Positions 29,414-37,752 of a stretch of DNA of 64,000 bases are shown one piece after another. The stretch's first letter is position 1. The number at the start of each line of letters is the position of its first letter. The notes beneath the pieces were generated by a model, which saw only the letters and a program-made list of their open reading frames with translations, did not search any database and was not told the origin of the DNA. Origin of the DNA: Mycobacterium syngnathidarum. GTDB lineage: Bacteria; Actinomycetota; Actinomycetes; Mycobacteriales; Mycobacteriaceae. Location: the NCBI RefSeq assembly GCF_001942625.1, contig NZ_MLCL01000039.1:1-64000 (forward strand). Reading direction: 5' to 3'. Both the position numbers and the translations under genes were made by a program.

Positions 29414-30066
29414 CGCGCAACGCTTTCACACTCGGTGACGCGGCACGCGAGTTCGTCCGCCACCCCTCCCCCTGGATGATCGGGACCACCCTGGCCGTCA
29501 CCGTCGTCGCGCGATGGGCGGTCGGCGACTGGCAATTCACCGATGCGCTCGTCCCCGTAGTGATGCTCGCGGTTTTTCCGTTCTTCGAATGGCTCGTCCA
29601 TGTTTTTGTCCTGCATTGGCGGCCCAGGACGTTCGGCCCGATCACGCTGGATTCGCTGCTCGCGCGGGAACACCGACTCCACCACGTCGACCCACGCGCC
29701 ATCCCGCTGATCTTCATTCCATGGCGCGCCCTGCTGTGGATCCTGCCCGTCGCCGTGGCCGTCGCGATCCTGGCGTTCCCGCGTCCCGGCCTGGGCTTGA
29801 CCTTCCTGTCATTCCTGACGGTGCTGGGTCTGTCCTACGAGTGGTGCCACTACCTGATTCACAGCGACTACAAGCCGAAAAGCCGTTTATATCGCGCGGT
29901 TTGGCGCAATCATCGCCAGCACCACTACAAGAACGAGCACTACTGGTTCACGGTCACCACCGCCGGAACCGCCGACCGTGTGCTCGGGACATATCCCGAC
30001 CCGGCGGCGGTGTCCACCTCACCGACGTCGAAGAACCTGCATACGGCTATGCCTGCACGACAATAG
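29410..30066 (+). CDS. Fatty acid hydroxylase / sterol desaturase-like membrane protein
   Basis: A 218-residue integral membrane di-iron enzyme candidate with four hydrophobic helices and the histidine motifs of the fatty-acid-hydroxylase superfamily: HVFVLH, EHRLHH, HYLIH and [12 protein letters not shown]. Members hydroxylate or desaturate lipids, carotenoids or sterols using O2. It is translationally coupled to the FadR-type regulator, which supports a lipid role. Its 3' end overlaps the convergent ldtA by 20 nt. The substrate is unknown; hydroxylation of a fatty acyl or carotenoid chain is the most general guess. Confidence 0.85.
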   Translation: MTRNAFTLGDAAREFVRHPSPWMIGTTLAVTVVARWAVGDWQFTDALVPVVMLAVFPFFEWLVHVFVLHWRPRTFGPITLDSLLAREHRLHHVDPRAIPLIFIPWRALLWILPVAVAVAILAFPRPGLGLTFLSFLTVLGLSYEWCHYLIHSDYKPKSRLYRAVWRNHRQHHYKNEHYWFTVTTAGTADRVLGTYPDPAAVSTSPTSKNLHTAMPARQ

Positions 30067-30826
30067 GATCGCCGAGGCGCACCGTGTTGAAGTACCAATC
30101 GGCGTTGTCGGGGCTCAAATTGATACAGCCGTGGCTGACATTTGCATAGCCCTGTGAGCCCACCGACCAGGGCGCGCCGTGCACGTACACACCACCCCAG
30201 GTCACCCGGACGGCGTCATACACCGTGAGTTTGTAGCCCTCCGGATCACTCAGCGGAATGCCGATCGTCCGCGAATCCATCACCACCACAGGCTCTTTGG
30301 CCAATGCGGTGAAGGTACCGACCGGAGTCGGAAACTTGGACTTGCCCATCGAGGCCGGCATGGTACGGGCCACGGCGCCGTCGATGCTGACCGTGAAGGT
30401 GTGGGCGCTGACATCAGCCACACCGAGCACCTGTGCCCCGGTCTCGAAGCTGGTCTTCGCCCCACCGGCCGATACCGAGATCTTCGAATGGGCCGGCCAC
30501 AACTGATCGGGCTTCCACTGCATCACTTCGTCACTGAGCCAGGTGAATGTGCCTGTGGGCGTGCGCGGTGAGCTGATCTGCAGGCTGCGCTGAGCTGCGT
30601 TGCGGTCGGTCACCGGATGATCGAAAGTAACGGTGAGCGGGATCGCCACACCGACCACCGAACCGGCTGCAGGTGCAATCTCCGCTACCGGCTCGGGCGT
30701 GCTGACCGCGGCCGATGCGACATTGACCGTGCTCGCAGCGGCCAAGGTGGCGACACCGATCGCCGCAAACACTTTCAGTACCGACGCTCGAACGGTTCTG
30801 AATGACGACGATGGGACGCTCAGCAT
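30047..30826 (-). CDS. ldtA: L,D-transpeptidase LdtA (LdtMt1-like)
   Basis: The 259-residue exported enzyme forms 3-3 cross-links in peptidoglycan. A signal sequence or anchor (VRASVLKVFAAIGVATLAAASTVNVASAA) precedes an Ig-like domain (AAGSVVGVAIPLTVTF) and the YkuD catalytic domain with HGAPWS and the SHGCIN motif (His232, catalytic Cys234). The protein matches LdtMt1 (Rv0116c) across its length as I recall it (TFTVSIDGAVARTMPAS; VVVMDSRTIGIPL). The ATG at 30826 is set by TACACT 6 nt upstream, so it is probably leaderless. These enzymes are inhibited by carbapenems. Confidence 0.92.
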   Translation of the reverse strand: MLSVPSSSFRTVRASVLKVFAAIGVATLAAASTVNVASAAVSTPEPVAEIAPAAGSVVGVAIPLTVTFDHPVTDRNAAQRSLQISSPRTPTGTFTWLSDEVMQWKPDQLWPAHSKISVSAGGAKTSFETGAQVLGVADVSAHTFTVSIDGAVARTMPASMGKSKFPTPVGTFTALAKEPVVVMDSRTIGIPLSDPEGYKLTVYDAVRVTWGGVYVHGAPWSVGSQGYANVSHGCINLSPDNADWYFNTVRLGDPIVVQA

Positions 30827-30832
30827 TACACC

Positions 30833-30838
30833 AGTGTA
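30833..30838 (-). promoter_or_regulatory. -10 hexamer TACACT for leaderless ldtA
   Basis: On the minus strand TACACT is followed by GGTGTA and then the ATG of ldtA. It fits TANNNT with the 6-nt spacing seen at several other genes in the window. Confidence 0.6.
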
Positions 30839-31001
30839 GGCGCTCGCCGAGACTGCACCTTTTAGGCGCAGCGTGATGGCGGGAAAGCGGTCTCGGCGGT
30901 CGCACGATGAGTTGCCCATGGTGAACACATCGACGCGACGCGGCAGAACGTTTCACCGCAGGGTCGGTGAACTGACCCACGACTCAGCAACGTCGGACGG
31001 A

Positions 31002-32507
31002 TCACGGGGCGGCCGGCGGCGGGGCCTGCGGCTCGGGCACGACCGGGACCTCTTCGGGCTCGGGTACGACCGCCTCCGGCGCTGCAGGCACCGCCTCTGG
31101 CGCGGGTGGCACCACTTCCGGGGCGGGAGGCGCCTCTTCGGGAGCGGGAGGCGCCCCTTCGGCAGCCGGGGGCGCCGGTTCGGCCACCGGAGCCTGCGCA
31201 GCCGTCTGTTGTACCGGTGCGGCCTCTGGCACCACCTCGGGGGCAGGAGCGGGTGGAGCCTCGGGCGGCGGCGGGGGCGGTGGCTCGGGCGGGGGCGGAG
31301 GTGGTGGCTCGGATGGCGGAGGCGGCGCCTCCGGCATCACGGTTTCCCCCGGCGGCAACTGATCCGGTGGCGGGGGCTGTTGTCCCGCTTCGATCGGTGG
31401 CGCACCCGGTACCCCCTCGGCGGGCTCCGGTGGCAACTCCGAGATCACCGGTGCCGGCTCGGCACCGACAGGGGCGAGTTGCTCGGCCGGCACCGCGGTG
31501 TTCTCGGATGGGGCCGTGGGGTTTTGACCGATCGCATACTCCGGGCCGGCGTCCTGGACCACAGGCTCCAACGCGGGAGGCGCTTCGGGGGGCGGAGGTA
31601 CGGCGGGTAGCGACGGCGGCGGCACCGCGGCCGAGTCGCCCGATGTGCTCACCACCGGACGGGTGCTTCGGTGTGGAGCCGGCTCTGAACCGGGCAGCAG
31701 CTGCTGACCGACGGCCAACGCCAACGAGACCCCGAAGGCGAGCACGCCACCGACCAATATCGCCAGAGGCGTCAATTGTTTGGCGGGCCAGCGCCAAACA
31801 ATGGAGGTCGCGGTCTCGTCCGAAGCCCAGCGGCCGCGTCGCGCCGAGGCCAGGGCCGCGCCTCTGGCCAACGGCAGCCCCGGCTCGGCCGGAGTGAACA
31901 CCGGGACCTGCAGTGCCTGTTCCAATTTCGGTAGAACGGAATCCAGGTCGACGGCAGCCCCCACAACCACCAGCGCGTCGGGACGCCGGTCCGCCGTATC
32001 GAAGATCTCCGACAACCAGGCGGTCAGGCCGGCCACGGTCTCGATGCCGCGGCTCACCGAAGTCTGCACCGGATCGTCGCCGCCCACCGTCATCGCCTGC
32101 ACGACATCGGGTTCCAGGACGCATACGCTCGTCGTGTCGAATCCGACGGTGCCGGCGACGCGCCGGGCCAATGCATCCGTCGCGTGCGGCAACCGTACCG
32201 GGACCACGTCGGCAAATCCGGCGTCCTCGAACTTCTTCAGCAGGACCGTGGCCTCGGCGGCTGCCCCCGAACTCCAGGTCACACCGATCGCGGTCAGCCG
32301 CAAACCGTGTTCTGCGGCAAGCCTTTCGGACTTCCGGACGGCCTTTACCACGTCAGCGCAGATGTCGTCTGTCCGCGCAGGCGCAAGACCACGGATGTCG
32401 AGGGCGTTGTGATCGACGGTCACCCCGTCAGCCTCGCTGCCCTCGACCAGGACCAGGCCGACGGTAGACGGTGTCAACGAAACACCGAGCACCGCGTCCA
32501 CGTTCAC
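31002..32507 (-). CDS. Membrane protein with actin-like N-domain and long proline-rich tail
   Basis: The 501-residue protein has an N-terminal ~220-residue domain (VDAVLGVSLTPSTVGLVLVEG; DALVVVGAAVDLDSVLPKLE) resembling the Hsp70/actin-like fold annotated as DUF7159 in mycobacteria. One transmembrane helix follows at about 245-268 (LAILVGGVLAFGVSLALAVG), and then ~230 residues very rich in Pro, Glu and Ala. The domain would be cytosolic and the tail would span the wall. The GTG start is the first of the frame. The function is unknown; the topology suggests a link between cytosol and cell wall. Confidence 0.78.
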   Translation of the reverse strand: MNVDAVLGVSLTPSTVGLVLVEGSEADGVTVDHNALDIRGLAPARTDDICADVVKAVRKSERLAAEHGLRLTAIGVTWSSGAAAEATVLLKKFEDAGFADVVPVRLPHATDALARRVAGTVGFDTTSVCVLEPDVVQAMTVGGDDPVQTSVSRGIETVAGLTAWLSEIFDTADRRPDALVVVGAAVDLDSVLPKLEQALQVPVFTPAEPGLPLARGAALASARRGRWASDETATSIVWRWPAKQLTPLAILVGGVLAFGVSLALAVGQQLLPGSEPAPHRSTRPVVSTSGDSAAVPPPSLPAVPPPPEAPPALEPVVQDAGPEYAIGQNPTAPSENTAVPAEQLAPVGAEPAPVISELPPEPAEGVPGAPPIEAGQQPPPPDQLPPGETVMPEAPPPPSEPPPPPPPEPPPPPPPEAPPAPAPEVVPEAAPVQQTAAQAPVAEPAPPAAEGAPPAPEEAPPAPEVVPPAPEAVPAAPEAVVPEPEEVPVVPEPQAPPPAAP

Positions 32508-32717
32508 CCCCGAAATGTGTGGCCGTCGTCCAAACGTTTCACCGTGACATTACCCGGTGGCAGCGTGGCGTCTAACTCTGCACCGCCACTGAGCCCGGTC
32601 GCGACCACGGCCAAATGTGCTGTGCCCCAGAACAGCCAGCACACAACGCTGTGCCGGTTTGCCGTCACGCGGCCAAATGCCGGCCCGCAGACCGCACGCA
32701 TGGCAAGGTGATCACCC

Positions 32718-34175
32718 ATGCCGGAAGTTCAGGATCCACCACGCCACCGCGGGTTCTTCGGCCATCCCGTCGGGCTGGCCAATCTGTTCGGGGTGGAACT
32801 GTGGGAGCGCTTCTCGTTCTACGGGATGCTCACCATCCTGGGCTACTACCTGTACTACACGGCCACCGACGGTGGCTTGGGGCTACCGAAGAGCACCGCC
32901 ACCGGCATCGTCGGCGCCTACGGAGGGCTGGTGTACCTGTCCACCGTCCTCGGTGGCTGGATCGCCGATCGCCTGCTGGGCATGGAACGCACGGTGTTCT
33001 ACGGCGGGGTGGTCGTGATGGCCGGGCACATCGCCCTCGCGGTCATTCCGGGCCTGGCCGGCGTCGGCTTCGGCCTGGTCTTGGTCGCACTCGGGTCCGG
33101 CGCACTCAAGGCCAACGCGTCCTCGTTGCTGGGCACCCTCTATGACAAGGACGATCCGCGCGCCGACGGCGGCTTCACCTTGTTCTACCTCGGAGTCAAT
33201 TTGGGTGCTTTCGTCGGACCGCTGATCACGGGCTTTCTGCAGAACCACTCGGGGTTCCATTACGCGTTCGGCGCCGCGGCCATCGGCATGGCGCTGGGCC
33301 TCGCGCAGTACGTCGCATTCCGGCGAAACCTCGGGGACCACGGGCGCATCGTGGCAAATCCGTTGCCACCCCGGGCAATCGGCAAGACCCTCGGTGTCGT
33401 CGCCGCGCTGGCCGCGGCGGTGGCGGCACTGTTCATGATGCACGTGGTCGAGTTGGCGAACCTGTCGCAGTTCATCACCGGCGTCATCGTCGTGGCCTCG
33501 GTGATGTACTTCGCGGTGATGCTGACCAGCCCCAAGGTGTCCGGCACCGAACGCGCCCGGGTTCGCGCTTTCGTCCCACTGTTCATCGCCAACGCGGTGT
33601 TCTGGTCACTGTTTCAGCAGACCTTCACGGTGCTGGCGCTCTACTCCGACGAGCGGGTCAACTGGTCTGTATTCGGCTGGACCGCACCCTCGAGTTGGAT
33701 CGGCTCGATCGAACCCGTCTGGATCATCCTGCTCTCACCGCTGTTCGCGATCCTGTGGACCCGGCTGGGTAACCGTGCGCCGAGTACCCCGCACAAGTTC
33801 GCCTACGGCGTCATGGGCATGGGCGCAGCGTTTCTGCTGTTCCTGCCGAGCGCCTCCACCACCGGCAGGGTGGTGCCCGCGTTGCTGGTGGCCGGCATCA
33901 TGGTGGTGTTCGCGGTTTCCGAGTTGCTGGTATCACCGATCGGACTGTCGGTCACCACAAAGCTTGCACCACAAGCTTTCCGGGCTCAGATGATGGCGCT
34001 GTTCTTTTTCTCGGTCGGCCTCGGTACGGCGATGTCAGGGGTCCTCGCGCAGCACTACGATCCCACGAACGAACTCGCCTATTTCGGCATCCTGGGAGCG
34101 GTGGCAATCCTCGTCGGTGTCGTGGTGCTACTGATGTCGCCGCGGATAAGCCGGATGATGGAAGGTGTTCACTGA
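32718..34175 (+). CDS. Proton-dependent oligopeptide transporter (POT/PTR family)
   Basis: The 485-residue MFS protein has the POT signature ELWERFSFYGM (about 27-37; the ExxER motif couples protons) and the second family motif around FTLFYLGVNLGAFVGPLI. About 12-14 membrane helices are predicted by eye. It imports di- and tripeptides in symport with protons. The start is ATG 32718. It converges on the threonine dehydratase gene with a 7-nt overlap of the 3' ends. The family match is firm; peptide preference is not visible. Confidence 0.9.
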   Translation: MPEVQDPPRHRGFFGHPVGLANLFGVELWERFSFYGMLTILGYYLYYTATDGGLGLPKSTATGIVGAYGGLVYLSTVLGGWIADRLLGMERTVFYGGVVVMAGHIALAVIPGLAGVGFGLVLVALGSGALKANASSLLGTLYDKDDPRADGGFTLFYLGVNLGAFVGPLITGFLQNHSGFHYAFGAAAIGMALGLAQYVAFRRNLGDHGRIVANPLPPRAIGKTLGVVAALAAAVAALFMMHVVELANLSQFITGVIVVASVMYFAVMLTSPKVSGTERARVRAFVPLFIANAVFWSLFQQTFTVLALYSDERVNWSVFGWTAPSSWIGSIEPVWIILLSPLFAILWTRLGNRAPSTPHKFAYGVMGMGAAFLLFLPSASTTGRVVPALLVAGIMVVFAVSELLVSPIGLSVTTKLAPQAFRAQMMALFFFSVGLGTAMSGVLAQHYDPTNELAYFGILGAVAILVGVVVLLMSPRISRMMEGVH

Positions 34176-35122
34176 CCGCCGGTCAGGACAGCGGCCAGCA
34201 TCGCCGGCTCGATGTTGCCGCCGGAGACGATGACGACGGCCGGACCCGGCGGCTGGGCCACCTTGCGGTAACCCGCCAGCGCCACCGCGCCACTGGGTTC
34301 GGCGACAAGGTGTGCGCACAATGCCAGCTCCCCTACCGCCGAACGGATCTCATCCTCGGTCACGGTGATGACGCCATCGAGAACCCGCTGCAGATGAGCG
34401 AACGTGAGCTCCGAAGGTGTTGAGCGCAACCCGTCGGCAATCGTCCGGTTACGCTGTGCCACAGGCCAGTCCACGCGGTGACCGGCGACCAGACTTTCGG
34501 CGGTGTCCGCAGCCAGCTGGGGCTCGACGCCGAATATCTTCGCCTGCGGGATCAACTCACGGATCGCGGTGCCGATACCCGAGGCCAGCCCGCCGCCGCT
34601 GACAGGAACGAATACCGATGCGACATCCGGCAAGTCCTGCGCGATCTCCAAACCGATGGTGCCCTGCCCGGCGATGACATCGGGATGATCGAAGGGCGGC
34701 ACCAACACACCGCCGGTGCGCTCAACCAGTTCGGCGGCCACGCTCTCACGCCGTCCGGCCCCACACAACACCACCTGAGCTCCGCGATCCCGCGTTGCCT
34801 GCACCTTCACCGCCGGCGTCTCCTCGGGCATCACGATATGCGCGGCAACTCCATAGGCAGCAGCCGCATACGCCACCGCCTGAGCGTGATTGCCGCTGGA
34901 ATAGGCCACCACTCCCTTGTCCCGCACATCCGGATCCAGCCGGCCCAACGCGTTGAACGCCCCACGGATCTTGAACGCACCGACCGGTTGCAGATTCTCG
35001 GGTTTGAGCCACAACGGCCGGACGGGATCGCCCCACCCGGCAGGCAACAGTGGGGTTCGCACGATGTCGGAGTCGATCCGCTCGGCCGCGGCAGCGATGT
35101 CGTCGAGGGTCACCAGCTTCAC
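34169..35122 (-). CDS. Threonine/serine dehydratase (PLP fold type II)
   Basis: A 317-residue PLP enzyme that deaminates threonine or serine to 2-oxo acids. The Schiff-base Lys lies in GAFKIRGAFN, the substrate loop in SSGNHAQA, and the phosphate-binding glycine loop in SGGGLASGIG. It lacks the C-terminal ACT domains of biosynthetic IlvA, so it is a catabolic or racemase-like member. The GTG at 35122 is chosen over an extension (MRRAPPLPPG...) that runs into the divergent promoter region; GGGAGAG lies upstream. Serine racemase activity cannot be excluded. Confidence 0.85.
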   Translation of the reverse strand: MKLVTLDDIAAAAERIDSDIVRTPLLPAGWGDPVRPLWLKPENLQPVGAFKIRGAFNALGRLDPDVRDKGVVAYSSGNHAQAVAYAAAAYGVAAHIVMPEETPAVKVQATRDRGAQVVLCGAGRRESVAAELVERTGGVLVPPFDHPDVIAGQGTIGLEIAQDLPDVASVFVPVSGGGLASGIGTAIRELIPQAKIFGVEPQLAADTAESLVAGHRVDWPVAQRNRTIADGLRSTPSELTFAHLQRVLDGVITVTEDEIRSAVGELALCAHLVAEPSGAVALAGYRKVAQPPGPAVVIVSGGNIEPAMLAAVLTGGQ

Positions 35123-35223
35123 GACAGAAGTCTCTCCCGCGGCTCGGCCCGGAGGAAGAGGTGGGGCACGCCGCACCCGCTACGGTGGAGCCGCAGACCC
35201 CGCCCGGCCTTTGGAGTGCACAC

Positions 35224-35646
35224 GTGACCCAGTACAGCTTCGGCATCGTTCCGCGGTACGCCGAGATCGACCAGCAGGGCGTGGTGTTCAACGGCCACTA
35301 CCTCACTTGGTTCGACGAGGCGTGCACGGGGCTGTTCGACCACCTGCGGGTCAGTTATGCCGACCTGATCGCCCACGGTGTCGACATGCAGGTGGTGCAC
35401 ACCGAGATCGACTTCCGGGCACCGGTCCGCTGGCGGGAGCGGGTCCGCGTCGCGGTCGGGTGCGAGCGTATCGGCACCACCAGCTTCACCCTGGGCTTCA
35501 CCGTGCTCGGCACCGACTCCTCCGGACATGAGCAGCCGCGGGTACACGGCAGCAACGTCTATGTCGTCGTCTCGACCGATGACTGGACCAAGCGCCCCGT
35601 TCCCGAAGCTGTTCGCACAGCGCTCAGTTCCGTTGCCTGCCAATGA
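35224..35646 (+). CDS. Hotdog-fold acyl-CoA thioesterase (4HBT/YbgC-like)
   Basis: The 140-residue protein has the 4HBT signature RYAEIDQQGVVFNGHYLTWFDEA (read in two parts), with the Asp of EIDQQG as catalytic residue. TTGGAG precedes the GTG at 35224, and TACGGT at about 35181 may be its -10. It hydrolyses acyl- or hydroxybenzoyl-CoA thioesters; specificity is unknown. It is divergent from the threonine dehydratase gene with about 100 nt between the starts. Confidence 0.85.
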   Translation: MTQYSFGIVPRYAEIDQQGVVFNGHYLTWFDEACTGLFDHLRVSYADLIAHGVDMQVVHTEIDFRAPVRWRERVRVAVGCERIGTTSFTLGFTVLGTDSSGHEQPRVHGSNVYVVVSTDDWTKRPVPEAVRTALSSVACQ

Positions 35647-35728
35647 ATTGCCAAAATTCGCGTTGAAACACCACTTCCCGGGTAGCACAATCGGTATGGA
35701 TGGCGTTGCCGGTCGATGAGGGGAAATC

Positions 35729-35941
35729 ATGACGCATGCTGAGCGTGGCGACTTCGATGATGGCGCCCCAGAGGCCGACGTTGTCGAACAACTGATACCA
35801 GTCGGTGTCGACGACGAAGACGACGCGATCTCAGATCTGCCCCGGGTGCGGATCTCGACAGATACCGATGCCACCGAAGCGGACCTGATCGATCAGGCCA
35901 TCGCGGTGCCCCTGGACGACGAATCCGAGTTCGACCGCTGA
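35729..35941 (+). CDS. Small acidic protein
   Basis: A 70-residue protein with 22 Asp/Glu residues and almost no Lys (predicted pI very low). GAGGGGAAA precedes the ATG. There is no membrane helix or signal peptide. It ends 17 nt before the GerW-like gene, so the two are probably one operon. The family is unknown. The high acidity suggests a protein partner or nucleic-acid mimic, but that is speculation. Confidence 0.65.
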   Translation: MTHAERGDFDDGAPEADVVEQLIPVGVDDEDDAISDLPRVRISTDTDATEADLIDQAIAVPLDDESEFDR

Positions 35942-35958
35942 CCGAAAGGATGTCCGGC

Positions 35959-36291
35959 ATGCGCTTGCCCGACTCGCTCGAGAGCATGGCCACCGATCCC
36001 GTGACGACCTCCCGGGTGTTCGGTGACCCGTATGTCACGCCGGACGGGGCAACGGTGATTCCGGTCAGCAAGGCCCGGCACCGTCCCGGCAGCGGGCGGT
36101 CCGACTGCAGACCGCTGGGCATCTTCGTCGTCAAAGACGGCAACCCCACCTGGGTGCCCGCGGTCGACCACACCCGTATCGCCCTGCTGGGTGAACTGAT
36201 CGGGTTGGTAGCAGCGACATTGGCCACGGCCGCTATGGTGCGTCGTCCGCCGTGGCCGGATGTGCGCGGCGAGTTCTCCCGGCGAATCTGA
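35959..36291 (+). CDS. GerW/YtfJ-like protein
   Basis: A 110-residue protein that resembles the YtfJ/GerW family: VFGDPYVTPDGATVIPVSKAR, then PLGIFVVKDGNPTWVPAVDHTRI, then a hydrophobic C-terminus (ELIGLVAATLATAAMV). The usual glycine-rich linker is reduced to RPGSGRSD. GAAAGGA (35944-35950) lies 8 nt before the ATG at 35959, which I prefer to the ATG at 35950 that overlaps it. In Bacillus the family acts in spore germination; the role in a non-sporulating mycobacterium is unknown. The last 59 nt overlap the convergent ccdA-like gene. Confidence 0.72.
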   Translation: MRLPDSLESMATDPVTTSRVFGDPYVTPDGATVIPVSKARHRPGSGRSDCRPLGIFVVKDGNPTWVPAVDHTRIALLGELIGLVAATLATAAMVRRPPWPDVRGEFSRRI

Positions 36292-37135
36292 CCCGCCGTA
36301 TCCGCAGCCCCACGCCGAGCACGACCAGTGCCAGCAGGCCGAGCACCCAGGGCCACGCCCCGTGCCGGTGAACCCACCCGGCGAGACTGCCCTGCACCCG
36401 CCCGGCGGCGGCGATCACGGGGTCACTGGGATTGCCTGCAGCGCTGAACAATTGGATCTCATACCAGCCGTAGTACGCGACATACGCGCCGACCACGATC
36501 AACAGGGCCCCGCTGATTCGACTGACGTAGGGAACGACGCGCCGCAGCCGGTCGACCACTACGGTGCCGGCCAGCGCCGCGGCGACGGCCAGCACGCCGA
36601 CGACGAGGGCGAAACCGGCCGCGTACGCGACGAACACGGCCACCCGATGCAGTGGCGTGTTCGATTCCAGGGTGGCGCCGGTGACGGCCAGGAACGGGCC
36701 CACGGTGCACGAGAGCGACGCGAGCGCATACCCGACGCCGTAGCCGGCCATCGACCCGAGCCGGGCGGTCGGCGCCCAGCCGGTATGTGCCGTCAGGGCG
36801 TCGGGCAGCAGCAGCCCGAGCCGGCGGCCGGCCAACAGCCAGCAACCGAGTCCGACGAGAACGACACCGATCAGCAGGGTGACGTAGGGCAGGTAGCGCT
36901 GGACAGTGCTGGCAGCCGCAACCGTGAGCAGACCGAATGTGCCGAACACCGCGACGAATCCGGCCGTCATCACCGCGGTGGCGGCAAGCGCCCGCCCCAG
37001 CGCCGCAAGCGGCCCGCGCGGCGAGGTACCGCGCACCACCAGCGCGAGGTAGCCCGGCAACAAGGCGAAACCGCAGGGGTTCAGTGCCGCGACGAGCCCG
37101 GCACCGAACGCCAACCCCACCAGGTTGTCTCGCAC
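36233..37135 (-). CDS. CcdA/DsbD-like thiol-disulfide transmembrane protein
   Basis: The 300-residue membrane protein has about six to seven helices and the two conserved cysteines of the CcdA family, one in AALNPCGFALLPGY (helix 1) and one in LASLSCTVGPFLAV (helix 4). It moves reducing equivalents from cytosolic thioredoxin to extracytoplasmic thiol proteins. The GTG at 37135 follows the MPT53 stop by 9 nt, so they form an operon. From memory this matches the Rv2877c-Rv2878c pair. The Arg-rich tail (RIRRVRFAGRTRR) is cytosolic. Confidence 0.87.
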   Translation of the reverse strand: MRDNLVGLAFGAGLVAALNPCGFALLPGYLALVVRGTSPRGPLAALGRALAATAVMTAGFVAVFGTFGLLTVAAASTVQRYLPYVTLLIGVVLVGLGCWLLAGRRLGLLLPDALTAHTGWAPTARLGSMAGYGVGYALASLSCTVGPFLAVTGATLESNTPLHRVAVFVAYAAGFALVVGVLAVAAALAGTVVVDRLRRVVPYVSRISGALLIVVGAYVAYYGWYEIQLFSAAGNPSDPVIAAAGRVQGSLAGWVHRHGAWPWVLGLLALVVLGVGLRIRRVRFAGRTRRAHPATADDAP

Positions 37136-37144
37136 GCCCGGTAA

Positions 37145-37648
37145 CTAGCTCTTCAGGGCCGCGACCCGATCGGCCAGCTCCTGCTGCGGCATGGCCGACG
37201 TCGGGTTGTTGACGAATGTCGACGACCCGTCGGAGCGGTAGAAGACGTAGGCGGGCTGCCACGGCACGTTGTAGCGGGCCCAGATCGACCCGTCGGCGTC
37301 ATTGAGATTGGGGAAATTGAGGTGGTACTTGTCGACGAACGCCTGCATCGCCCCCACATCGGAGTGCGCCGCCACACCGACGAAGCTGACCTCTGGATTG
37401 GCGGCGGCAACCTGGCTGACCGACGGTGCCTCGGCGTTGCAGAACGGGCACCAGGGCGTCCAGAACCACAGCACCGCAGGCCGCCCGGCCAGGCTCGACC
37501 CGTTGAACGGGGCGCCCGACAAGGTGGTGCCGGTGAACTGCAGCCGGTCGTCGGCCGTCGCGCTCGGCGCCGCCACCAGGGCGAACACCATCGCGACCGC
37601 GGACAGCAGGGCCGCCAGGCCGGGTATGTACGGCAATCGCATCCTCAT
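37145..37648 (-). CDS. mpt53: Secreted thioredoxin-fold disulfide oxidoreductase MPT53 (DsbE-like)
   Basis: The 167-residue protein has a signal peptide (hydrophobic 9-26, then APSATADD) and a thioredoxin fold with active site WTPWCPFC (Cys67, Cys70), followed by QPAYVFYR with the cis-Pro loop. It closely matches MPT53/DsbE of M. tuberculosis as I recall it (LQFTGTTLSGAPFNG; NLNDADGSIWARYNVPW). It forms or isomerises disulfides in exported proteins. AAGGAG precedes the ATG at 37648. It lies upstream of, and with, the CcdA-like partner that would cycle its cysteines. Confidence 0.93.
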   Translation of the reverse strand: MRMRLPYIPGLAALLSAVAMVFALVAAPSATADDRLQFTGTTLSGAPFNGSSLAGRPAVLWFWTPWCPFCNAEAPSVSQVAAANPEVSFVGVAAHSDVGAMQAFVDKYHLNFPNLNDADGSIWARYNVPWQPAYVFYRSDGSSTFVNNPTSAMPQQELADRVAALKS

Positions 37649-37752
37649 GGCACCGTCTCCTTCGCTCGGGGCGCAAGCACACCCACGGCTCGCGCATACC
37701 CCCTAACACGCAAGTCGACACGCCCGGGTTCAAGTTCGCGGCGTTCCCGCCT

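Noticed and set aside
30945-30956. AACGTT element resembling a KstR core near 30.95 kb
   Set aside because: The two half-sites AAC and GTT are adjacent without the required 2-nt spacer, so it does not fit the operator.
31230-31330. Repeat-like GGC/GGT-rich tract, considered as a minisatellite or CRISPR-like repeat
   Set aside because: It encodes the poly-proline/glutamate tail of the membrane protein at 31002-32507; there are no regularly spaced unique spacers.
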